A stretch of DNA of 7,370 nucleotides from assembly GCA_011682565.1 (NCBI GenBank), contig JAACEJ010000158.1, forward strand, positions 1-7,370. Reading direction: 5' to 3'. Positions within the stretch are counted from its first letter, which is position 1. The number at the start of each line of letters is the position of its first letter. Below the pieces are notes generated by a model that had not been told where the DNA came from, ran no database searches, and saw only the letters and a program-made list of their open reading frames with translations. The position numbers were made by a program, and so were the translations under genes. The DNA is from Actinomycetota bacterium. Its GTDB lineage: Bacteria; Zhuqueibacterota; Zhuqueibacteria; Residuimicrobiales; Krinioviventaceae. Of this stretch, positions 1-6,049 are shown piece by piece.

Positions 1-880
1 TTCGAAATATTTTAATCTTGTTCTTTAAAGTGTCTGCATCAGCACCCGTCTCATTGATGTGCTGCTCTAATTCCCGAATCTTTGTGTCAATGCCATCCAC
101 TCGATCTTGAAGTTCATCTACCCGGTTACGGTCAAAAAATTCCTGCTCATCATCGATTGCCAGTTTTAAATCGGTATAAAAACTCAGCATTTCCCGGTAA
201 ACCTTGCGATCCTTTTTTAGTTCTTCCAATCGTGCCTTTTGTTGCCGAATGGTACGTTCCAGATTTGCTAGTTTATCCTGCAAAATGGCCATTTTCATCT
301 GAATTCTCTGAGGAGTGTCGCCAGGTTCAACATGTAGATTTTTCCACTCTGCATCGATGACTTTTATCGTCTTTAATCGATTATAATAATCCGCCTTTTC
401 CTTTTCTAATTCTTGAATAGTCTCAAACCCGAGCGAACTGCTTTTCTTTTTAATAACTGCTTTTTTCTTCACTAACAGATATTTTTGTATTTCCCGATCG
501 ATTTCCTGAACTGCTGTTTGGTATAAGAACTGTAGTCTCTGTTCCAATGTTTTGATCTGTCTTTCCTGCTTTTCAAGCTGGTCGGCCATTACACGCGATG
601 TTTTGAGAGCATTTTGCAAACGAAAATTCTGGAACGGGTTGTTCTTTTTCTCCAACTCTTGTTTATAACGATAAATTCTGCTGTTAACTTGCTGAAACTC
701 GTGTTGTCGTTGCGATTGAAAAGATTTCAATTTGCTCAGCGAATCCTGTGTCACCTGAATTAACTTTCGGAGACTGCTCAGATCCGTGGTCTGTGCCTTT
801 ATGGACCGAGCGAATCCATTTGGCAGGCAAACCAGCAAGAGAAAGAGTATAATATGTAATACCTTTTCATGCAAAGTCAT
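1..880 (-). CDS. Exported coiled-coil protein of unknown function (3' end outside window)
   Basis: I do not recognise a named family. The frame is open for 293 codons from the ATG at 880 to the left edge with no stop. The N-terminus is a convincing signal peptide: a short charged start, then the hydrophobic run ILFLLLVCLP (residues 10-19 of the frame), with cleavage likely after GFA (24) or KA (29). The rest is almost all charged and Gln-rich helix with leucine spacing typical of coiled coils, in blocks at about 33-135, 153-175, 190-245 and 252-290. The break near 136-150 is Lys/Ser-rich, and a Pro/Gly break falls near 183-190. An in-frame TAA sits two codons upstream of the ATG, so no longer start exists. 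AAGG is only one base from the ATG but 7 bases from an in-frame TTG at 874, so the real start may be that TTG. The start overlaps the regulator's end by 14 bases (8 if TTG), which implies coupling. A periplasmic scaffold or adaptor role is only a guess. Confidence 0.85.
   Translation of the reverse strand, partial: MTLHEKVLHIILFLLLVCLPNGFARSIKAQTTDLSSLRKLIQVTQDSLSKLKSFQSQRQHEFQQVNSRIYRYKQELEKKNNPFQNFRLQNALKTSRVMADQLEKQERQIKTLEQRLQFLYQTAVQEIDREIQKYLLVKKKAVIKKKSSSLGFETIQELEKEKADYYNRLKTIKVIDAEWKNLHVEPGDTPQRIQMKMAILQDKLANLERTIRQQKARLEELKKDRKVYREMLSFYTDLKLAIDDEQEFFDRNRVDELQDRVDGIDTKIRELEQHINETGADADTLKNKIKIFR
867..880 (-). other. Gene overlap between the response regulator and the coiled-coil gene
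   Basis: The regulator's last codons and its TGA (869-867) lie inside the start of the coiled-coil gene, in a different frame. AAGG at 885-882, within the regulator's coding sequence, could serve as ribosome binding site for the TTG at 874. Such an overlap is normal for translationally coupled genes and argues that the exported protein belongs to the two-component unit, not to a separate transcript. Confidence 0.7.
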
Positions 881-2252
881 ACCTTAGTAAATCATATTTT
901 TCCATTTTGTATCGCAGAGTCGTCCGTTTGATGCCTAAATATTGCGCTGCCTGAGAAATATTGCCACGAGTGCTCATAAGCGCGTTGAATATGAGATGTT
1001 TTTCATATTCAACAATTCGTTTTATCAGGTTTTCATCATCTTGCCCATTATCCTTGTGAAAATTATTTATGTTAATGATGTTTTGTGGTAAATCTTCAAT
1101 GTCAATGCGGGACCGGCCTGTTAATACAATGGCACGTTCGACGACATTCTCCAGTTCTCGAATATTGCCGGGCCATGTATAAGTAAGCAAAAATTTCATT
1201 GCTGCGGGCGTCATACCCTGCACCTTTTTGCCGGATTCCTGGTTATATTTGCCGATAAAATGGTGAACCAGGGGGGGAATATCTTCGCTGCGTTCCCGCA
1301 AAGGTGGTAAGTGAAGAGAAACAACATTTAAACGATAATAAAGGTCTTCGCGAAATAATTTTTTGCTAATCAGCTCCTCCAATTTTTGGTTAGTGGCGGC
1401 AATAAGTCTGGCCTTCATTTTCAGGGTTTCTGTACCTCCAACTCGTTCAAATTCCTTCTCCTGCAAAACACGCAATAATTTAACCTGGATCGATGGTGGA
1501 ATTTCACTAATCTCATCGAGGAAAATGGTTCCTTCGGCAGCAATCTCAAATCGTCCGGGCTTGCGGCGAATCGCACCGGTGAATGCACCTTTCTCATGGC
1601 CAAACAACTCACTTTCCAAAACGCCTTCTGCCAGTGCTGCACAATTGACTTTAACAAAAGGATTGTTTTTACGCGGACTGCTATAATGAACAGCACGAGC
1701 AATTAATTCTTTGCCCGTCCCGCTTTCCCCTAAAATAAGCACCGGAGAGTTGGCGGGCGCCACTTTTTTTACCAGACCATAAATTTGCTGCATGGAGGGA
1801 CTCTGGCCCACAATTTCGGAAAAATGGTACCGGGCTTCCTCGCGCAGATATTCATTTTCCCAGTGCAGTATTCGATTTTTTCTGACCAGTTCTCCGGCAT
1901 CGAGAGCCTTGTCTATTTTAACTTCTATTTCCTCCACAGTAAACGGTTTGGTGATATAATCGAATGCGCCCACTTTCATGGCTTCGACGGCATTCTGCAC
2001 CGTGGCAAATGCGGTTATGGCGATGACTGGAATATCCGCGTCGACTTCCCGCACCTGCTTTAAGAAATCCAATCCCGTTTTCCCGGGAAGTTTCATATCG
2101 GTGACAATGAGGTCGACTGTTGTTGCTTTATAGATGTCAAATGCTTTCTCTGCACTATCCGCAATCAGACCCTGCATTTGCTTCCCTTCAACAATCTGAT
2201 AAATGGCCTCGGCCGTGTTTTGATGATCTTCTACGATGAGGATGGTTTTCAT
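867..2252 (-). CDS. NtrC-family sigma-54-dependent response regulator
   Basis: A 461-residue transcription activator. The receiver domain (about 3-115) has the acidic pair E8/D9, phospho-acceptor D52 (IVTDMKLPG), T80 and K102 (TKPF). The AAA+ domain (about 144-375) has Walker A GESGTGKE at 175-182, an intact GAFTGA loop at 222-227 that contacts sigma-54, Walker B GTIFLDE at 241-247, the FREDLYYRLNV arginine region at about 300-310, and WPGNIRELENVVERA near 360-374. A Fis-type helix-turn-helix closes the protein (NISQAAQYLGIKRTTLRYKM, 431-450). The start was set at the ATG at 2252, which begins MKTILIVEDH. An in-frame upstream ATG at 2282 would add ten residues from inside the kinase gene and is unlikely. 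AGGAG at 2270-2266 lies 13 bases upstream, a long spacing. The ATG is one base past the kinase stop, so the two are a cognate pair and probably translationally coupled. It should drive RpoN promoters; its sites are not visible here. The 3' end overlaps the next gene. Confidence 0.96.
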   Translation of the reverse strand: MKTILIVEDHQNTAEAIYQIVEGKQMQGLIADSAEKAFDIYKATTVDLIVTDMKLPGKTGLDFLKQVREVDADIPVIAITAFATVQNAVEAMKVGAFDYITKPFTVEEIEVKIDKALDAGELVRKNRILHWENEYLREEARYHFSEIVGQSPSMQQIYGLVKKVAPANSPVLILGESGTGKELIARAVHYSSPRKNNPFVKVNCAALAEGVLESELFGHEKGAFTGAIRRKPGRFEIAAEGTIFLDEISEIPPSIQVKLLRVLQEKEFERVGGTETLKMKARLIAATNQKLEELISKKLFREDLYYRLNVVSLHLPPLRERSEDIPPLVHHFIGKYNQESGKKVQGMTPAAMKFLLTYTWPGNIRELENVVERAIVLTGRSRIDIEDLPQNIININNFHKDNGQDDENLIKRIVEYEKHLIFNALMSTRGNISQAAQYLGIKRTTLRYKMEKYDLLRYDFA

Positions 2253-2253
2253 T

Positions 2254-4137
2254 TTATTTTTCCATCTCCTTTGGCAACTCAAAAGTTACAGTTGTGCCTT
2301 TGTCTGCTTCGCTTTCCACAAATATTGCGCCACTGTGTGCGCGAATAATATTGTGGACGATCGACAGCCCCAGGCCCGTTCCCTGGTTACGGGTTGAATA
2401 AAAGGGTTCGAAAATCTTTTCAATATTCTTTTCCGGGATGCCTTTACCTGTATCGTTGACCTGAATTCGTACCCGTACCGGTCTCCCCTTTCCCTGAACA
2501 TGTGAAGCCTTTATCGATAGAACTCCGCCCGGCTGCATCGATTGCACAGCGTTCAGGATCACATTTAAAAGGGCTTGTTTTAACTGATTATAATCACCCT
2601 TGATGATAATAGTGTTATCTGAAAAGTTCATTTGAACATGAATGTTTTTCTGTCTTATTTCATTTTCGGCCAGCATCAGGGTTTCCTGTAAAAGATCAGA
2701 TAAAATGACCGACTGATAATTGAGTTGAGGTGGCCGTGCAAAGATCAAAAAATCTGTGACAATCGAATTCAATGCCTGTATTTCCTGTTGAATTTTATCA
2801 ATTGCCTGTATTAGTTCCGGCTTTGATGAAAGTTGTCTTTTCATTAAACCGATATATAATTCAATTGAATTCAAGGGATTGCGAATTTCATGCGCGACAG
2901 CCGCAGAGAGTTCTCCAAGATAGGCCATGCGCTCCTTTGCCTTAATTTTTTCCTGTAATTTTCGTAATTCTGTCAAATCAGTAAAAACCCAATTACTGCC
3001 AATAATGTGCTGTTCGGAATCCAGTAGAGGAGATATCTGAATGCCAACAGTAATGGGTGAATCGCCAAAATTAAGGGTTTTTTCCATAAAGTCGGATTTT
3101 GGTATTTTTTTGTGGCTCTGCTTTAAGAAGGGATATAAAGGATGATCGGCTGTAAAAATAGCTTGGCAATTTTTACCCACACTTTTGCTGCTATTCAATC
3201 GCAAAATTCGAGCCGCCTCCGGATTGAGAACGGTGATATTACCATCCAGATCCAGTGTTAAAATGCCGTTGGCAATACTTTGTAAAATATAGTCATTATA
3301 ATTTTTTATAGAAGCTGCTTCAGCTTCTGCTAACTGCTTAAGTTTTCTGAGCTTTCCCTCATTGATTTTTATGTTTTTTTGCATGTCATTGAAAACCTGG
3401 CCCAGAAACCCGATTTCGTTCTTTGTGGAAAGTTCCACCGACCGGCTAAAGTCGCCCCGGCTGACCCTGAGAGCAGCATTTACAAGCCTTTTTATCGGAT
3501 TAACAATAGATCGAGCTAAAAAGATAGCTAATAAGATTGCAAAAACAAAGCTGATTAAATTAATAAATAAAATGGAACCTCTGATTTTATCAATGACCTG
3601 CAAAAATCCGGGGCTGGCATCCACACAGGCAATAGCTACAACTTTGCCTGCTCTGTTCTCGACAGGAAAAAACGCCGATTTGTAGAGATTGCCGTTATAG
3701 CCACGATAAAGTATTGAATAGACTGCTTTTCCATCCAAGGCCATATTTAATTCAACGAGATTGCTCTGCAGATGAGGAATAATGCTGCCAATTGCAGAAT
3801 TGGGTCGGGTATCCACCAAAACCTTAAAATATTTATCTATTATATAAATGCGGGTAACATGAAAATCATTCTTGAGAATATTCAGCGTGTGCAAAAGGGA
3901 CTGATAAAAAGTTCCCTCCTCGTCCCCTGGTTTCAGATAGGTTAAAAGTTCAGCATCCATAAAGTCGGCGCTGGATTGGGAAATCCCTACAAGTTTCTTA
4001 CCCAACTCTACATCAAAATAATGTTTTGCACGATAGTAGAGAAACCAGCCGACCGAATTAATAAGCAAAATTGCGAGGAGAATAAAATAAACTGTAATTT
4101 TTAATTGTAGCCGATTTCGATATTTCTTTTGTGCCAT
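2254..4137 (-). CDS. Sensor histidine kinase, NtrB/AtoS/ZraS-like architecture (HAMP-PAS-HisKA-HATPase)
   Basis: A 627-residue transmembrane sensor kinase, presumed partner of the sigma-54 activator encoded next. Domains in order are: TM1 about 12-35; an extracytoplasmic sensor of about 150 residues (36-186) with a Cache/PDC-like stretch (RIYIIDKYFKVLVDTR); TM2 187-210; HAMP 211-263 (NPIKRLV, FNDMQ); PAS about 279-393; HisKA with phospho-acceptor H416 in AHEIRNPLNS; and HATPase_c. The last has N529 (N box), D562 in NDTGKG (G1), IFEPFYST (F box) and GTGLGLS (G2). All catalytic motifs are intact, so it should be active. The start was set at the ATG at 4137, where MAQKKYRNR leads directly into TM1. 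A longer frame opens at 4248, but its extra 37 residues lie inside the PAP2 gene and look non-native. Only a weak GGA precedes the start, so it may depend on coupling to PAP2 translation. The stop is one base before the regulator's ATG. The stimulus is unknown; the extracytoplasmic domain points to a periplasmic signal. Confidence 0.95.
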   Translation of the reverse strand: MAQKKYRNRLQLKITVYFILLAILLINSVGWFLYYRAKHYFDVELGKKLVGISQSSADFMDAELLTYLKPGDEEGTFYQSLLHTLNILKNDFHVTRIYIIDKYFKVLVDTRPNSAIGSIIPHLQSNLVELNMALDGKAVYSILYRGYNGNLYKSAFFPVENRAGKVVAIACVDASPGFLQVIDKIRGSILFINLISFVFAILLAIFLARSIVNPIKRLVNAALRVSRGDFSRSVELSTKNEIGFLGQVFNDMQKNIKINEGKLRKLKQLAEAEAASIKNYNDYILQSIANGILTLDLDGNITVLNPEAARILRLNSSKSVGKNCQAIFTADHPLYPFLKQSHKKIPKSDFMEKTLNFGDSPITVGIQISPLLDSEQHIIGSNWVFTDLTELRKLQEKIKAKERMAYLGELSAAVAHEIRNPLNSIELYIGLMKRQLSSKPELIQAIDKIQQEIQALNSIVTDFLIFARPPQLNYQSVILSDLLQETLMLAENEIRQKNIHVQMNFSDNTIIIKGDYNQLKQALLNVILNAVQSMQPGGVLSIKASHVQGKGRPVRVRIQVNDTGKGIPEKNIEKIFEPFYSTRNQGTGLGLSIVHNIIRAHSGAIFVESEADKGTTVTFELPKEMEK

Positions 4138-4153
4138 TGTATTCCATTTATGC

Positions 4154-4975
4154 TTAAAAATACATCTGCAATCCAAATCGATCGTTGCTAAAATAGGGGT
4201 AAATTTCCTTGAAAATATGCAGGTTACTTCCTTCAGGTTTTCCTTCATCCAATTTCACAATAAAATTTGCAACACTATAACCGATAACCCCGCCCAGGAA
4301 TATGTCTGAAAACCAATGCGCATTGTGGTATACACGAGAAGCCGCCACCATACCGGCGGAGCCATACCAGAAGGTTTTCCAGAGAGGATTGTCCAACGAT
4401 TTTGCCATCACCGTGGATACGGCAAAACTGACCGTCGTATGACCGCTGGGCAAGGATTTGTAAACTGCATCCAGTTGCAAGGGCTTGAAAAAGAGATGGC
4501 TGTCCCCGCCAAAAGGTCTGCGCCTGCCAAGCAAAACTTTAATCGCCCCGGTGATCATGCCGGAGTAGAACAAGGCCTCCATGGATTGCAATCCCGCTTT
4601 CCTGACGGATGGCTTGTGGAAAATATAACCAAAGCCATAGACGCCAACTGTCATTGCGGCGGTATAGCCGTTGCCGTAAACCGAATCAAAACTAAAAAGT
4701 CGGTTGTTGGTATGACTTTGATGTGATTGCGCATAACGCTGAATGTTTTTATCAACTAAAAACAAAAGCGCCGTGCTGACGGTGACCAGGCCGACCTTTT
4801 TCCAGTCATTGCCCCGGAACTGAAGAGGCGTTCTTGCCAGGTTCACTCCCACAGCAATAAAACGTTTGCCATCCCGGACAATGAGCGAACTGTCTCCGCT
4901 TCCCATTGCGGAACAATCATGTAGTATAAAAAACATTAATACAAAGAAACTGAGTAGAAATAAACGACATCGCAA
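4154..4975 (-). CDS. PAP2-superfamily membrane phosphatase (PgpB/lipid phosphatase-like)
   Basis: A 273-residue integral membrane acid phosphatase, likely acting on lipid phosphates or pyrophosphates (phosphatidate, phosphatidylglycerol phosphate, undecaprenyl-PP or lipid A type) at the outer face of the inner membrane. All three PAP2 motifs are intact: K146-x6-R153-P154, PSGH at 176-179, and S213-R214-x5-H220-x3-D224. H179 is the expected general acid, H220 the nucleophile that forms phospho-His, and D224 its partner. The N-terminus (about 5-23) is a signal-like hydrophobic segment. A Cys at 21 lacks a proper lipobox (LHDC), so a lipoprotein is unlikely. Further hydrophobic segments lie near 62-76, 104-119, 131-149, 180-192, 202-213 and 225-240. 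A soluble tail ends in ..LQMYF. Translation starts at TTG, supported by a strong ribosome binding site. The stop is 16 bases ahead of the sensor kinase start, which points to one transcript. The exact substrate cannot be told from the sequence. Confidence 0.93.
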   Translation of the reverse strand: MRCRLFLLSFFVLMFFILHDCSAMGSGDSSLIVRDGKRFIAVGVNLARTPLQFRGNDWKKVGLVTVSTALLFLVDKNIQRYAQSHQSHTNNRLFSFDSVYGNGYTAAMTVGVYGFGYIFHKPSVRKAGLQSMEALFYSGMITGAIKVLLGRRRPFGGDSHLFFKPLQLDAVYKSLPSGHTTVSFAVSTVMAKSLDNPLWKTFWYGSAGMVAASRVYHNAHWFSDIFLGGVIGYSVANFIVKLDEGKPEGSNLHIFKEIYPYFSNDRFGLQMYF

Positions 4976-4983
4976 AAGGTGAT

Positions 4984-4988
4984 CTCCT
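4984..4988 (-). promoter_or_regulatory. Ribosome binding site that fixes a TTG start for the PAP2 gene
   Basis: AGGAG (within AAGGAAGGAG) lies 8 bases upstream of the TTG at 4975, between the metallophosphoesterase stop and the PAP2 gene. It is the strongest Shine-Dalgarno sequence in the window. The next in-frame Met codons fall inside or after the signal-like hydrophobic stretch, so TTG is the best start. An ATG at 4970 is in another reading frame. Confidence 0.8.
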
Positions 4989-4991
4989 TCC

Positions 4992-6008
4992 TTAAAATTT
5001 TAAATTTGACTTTTTCATCCATTTTTTCCTTTTCCTGAAAATAAAATAAACACCAAAATAGCAAAAGGCAAGGATAATGAGTATATCCAAATAGTGAATG
5101 GAAAAAAAGGCATAAACATAAATCCATAGATCATGGGTTAATCTGTCAACGATCTCAAAATCAGGACTTTTGAGTTTTACTATTTGATAGTGAACGCCCT
5201 GTTCGGATACATGCACAACCAGATAATGATAGAAATAATGGGCAGGCTCGGTGCCTGCCAATTCCGCGCCGGCACCACCTGTAATAATATAGGGCGTCTC
5301 TTTCCATGTTCCACGATAATAGGCGTGAATATGAGACGAGAAAATCATGGTAACATGATGTTGATCAAAAAGGTCATTTAATTTCTTTGCAAAAGCCAAA
5401 TCCTTCAAGCTATGCCCGCGCTTAAATTCACCCTTGCGCGGATCATAAAGAGGAACATGCATAAATACAAAACGATATTTATATTGTTGACTTTTCTGTA
5501 ATTCTTTTTTTAACCATTCCATTTGCCAGGGATCGATATTCTCCTCTTTGGCATCGTCCAGGATAATGAAATAACTGTTGCCGATGGCGAATGAATAATA
5601 AAAACGGCCAAAAAAATCATAATAATTTCCTCTGCCGTTTTCTTTAATCTCATGATTGCCGATCACAGTTAAAAGAGGTTTCTGCAATTGCTTGATTTGA
5701 TTTATAAAGAATCTGAATTTTTCATTCTCTCCGTCGTAAACAAGGTCACCAACATCGATTGCAAACAGAGCTTTTTCGTTATTAACTTTTTTGATCAAAC
5801 TCTTAAAAGTTCTAATCGAGTTTTTATTGTCCGCGAAAACGACGAATGAAAAATCGATTTTTTCTTTATTAATTTTTTTCAGTTGTGTGTAATTCCAATC
5901 GCTTATTTCGGGAAAAGATAAAATCGAATAAATTTTTATCCCAACCACCAAAATAGTCAAAAAGATAATTATAGCGACAAAAAATTTATTGAAAGTATTT
6001 TTTAACAC
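4992..6008 (-). CDS. Membrane-anchored calcineurin-like metallophosphoesterase, purple-acid-phosphatase-like motifs
   Basis: A 338-residue protein that starts at GTG. It is predicted to hydrolyse a phosphate ester outside the cytoplasmic membrane; the substrate is unknown. A Lys-bearing N-terminus precedes a helix at about 9-30. The catalytic domain spans about 50-280, and a second helix lies at about 303-324, followed by the very basic tail RKRKKWMKK. By the positive-inside rule both ends are cytoplasmic and the enzyme domain is periplasmic. Metal-site motifs appear in the family order: D60 in FADNK, GDLVY (G87-Y91), GNHE (117-120), VFMH (H184) and SHIH (H226, H228), then a GGAGAE loop at 244-249. 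The usual D-x-H of motif I is D-N-K here, and motif II ends in Tyr, as in purple acid phosphatases (GDxxY, GNHE, VxxH, xHxH). A binuclear metal site looks complete apart from the His. The gene appears more AT-rich and Lys/Asn/Ile-rich than its neighbours. It sits 41 bases after the pump gene and 16 before the PAP2 gene. Confidence 0.9.
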   Translation of the reverse strand: MLKNTFNKFFVAIIIFLTILVVGIKIYSILSFPEISDWNYTQLKKINKEKIDFSFVVFADNKNSIRTFKSLIKKVNNEKALFAIDVGDLVYDGENEKFRFFINQIKQLQKPLLTVIGNHEIKENGRGNYYDFFGRFYYSFAIGNSYFIILDDAKEENIDPWQMEWLKKELQKSQQYKYRFVFMHVPLYDPRKGEFKRGHSLKDLAFAKKLNDLFDQHHVTMIFSSHIHAYYRGTWKETPYIITGGAGAELAGTEPAHYFYHYLVVHVSEQGVHYQIVKLKSPDFEIVDRLTHDLWIYVYAFFSIHYLDILIILAFCYFGVYFIFRKRKKWMKKSNLKF

Positions 6009-6015
6009 GTTGAAT

Positions 6016-6021
6016 TCCTTT
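6016..6021 (-). promoter_or_regulatory. Ribosome binding site for the metallophosphoesterase gene
   Basis: AAAGGA reads on the minus strand 7 bases upstream of the GTG at 6008. This spacing supports the GTG as the true start. No ATG in the same frame lies nearby, and the N-terminal membrane anchor begins directly after this codon. The 41-base gap that contains it is AT-rich and shows no hairpin or clear promoter. Confidence 0.7.
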
Positions 6022-6049
6022 AAATTTTGAGATAATACTAATCTTTATT

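Noticed and set aside
82..360. 92-codon plus-strand open frame at the left end
   Set aside because: The minus strand here is a continuous coding frame with a signal peptide and coiled coils. The plus-strand product is low-quality, with Pro/His/Cys scatter.
1363..1686. Plus- and minus-strand out-of-frame openings inside the regulator gene
   Set aside because: They overlap the highly conserved AAA+ core and are shadows of its codon pattern.
2253..2282. Ten-residue N-terminal extension of the response regulator
   Set aside because: It is read from the kinase's last codons. Receiver domains normally begin a few residues before the first strand, as MKTILIVEDH does from 2252.
2858..2871. Perfect 14-bp palindrome AATTCAATTGAATT
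   Set aside because: It falls inside the conserved HisKA coding region after the phospho-acceptor His, is AT-rich, and has no second copy that I could see. Chance is the likeliest reason.
4138..4248. In-frame extension of the kinase by 37 residues to an ATG at 4248
   Set aside because: It lies wholly within the PAP2 gene, has no ribosome binding site, and the residues are not typical of a kinase N-terminus. The ATG at 4137 places TM1 at a normal distance.
4316..4726. 136-codon open frame on the plus strand
   Set aside because: It lies antisense to the PAP2 gene, whose three catalytic motifs are intact. The plus-strand translation has no recognisable domain and no ribosome binding site context.
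5235..5255. TGGCAG..GAGC string on the minus strand resembling a sigma-54 promoter
   Set aside because: The -24 element is imperfect, the -12 element lacks TTGC, and it lies in the middle of the phosphoesterase gene far from any start.
6009..6049. Possible promoter or terminator in the longest intergenic gap
   Set aside because: The 41 bases are AT-rich but hold no inverted repeat with a T-run and no convincing -35/-10 pair. Only the ribosome binding site is supported.
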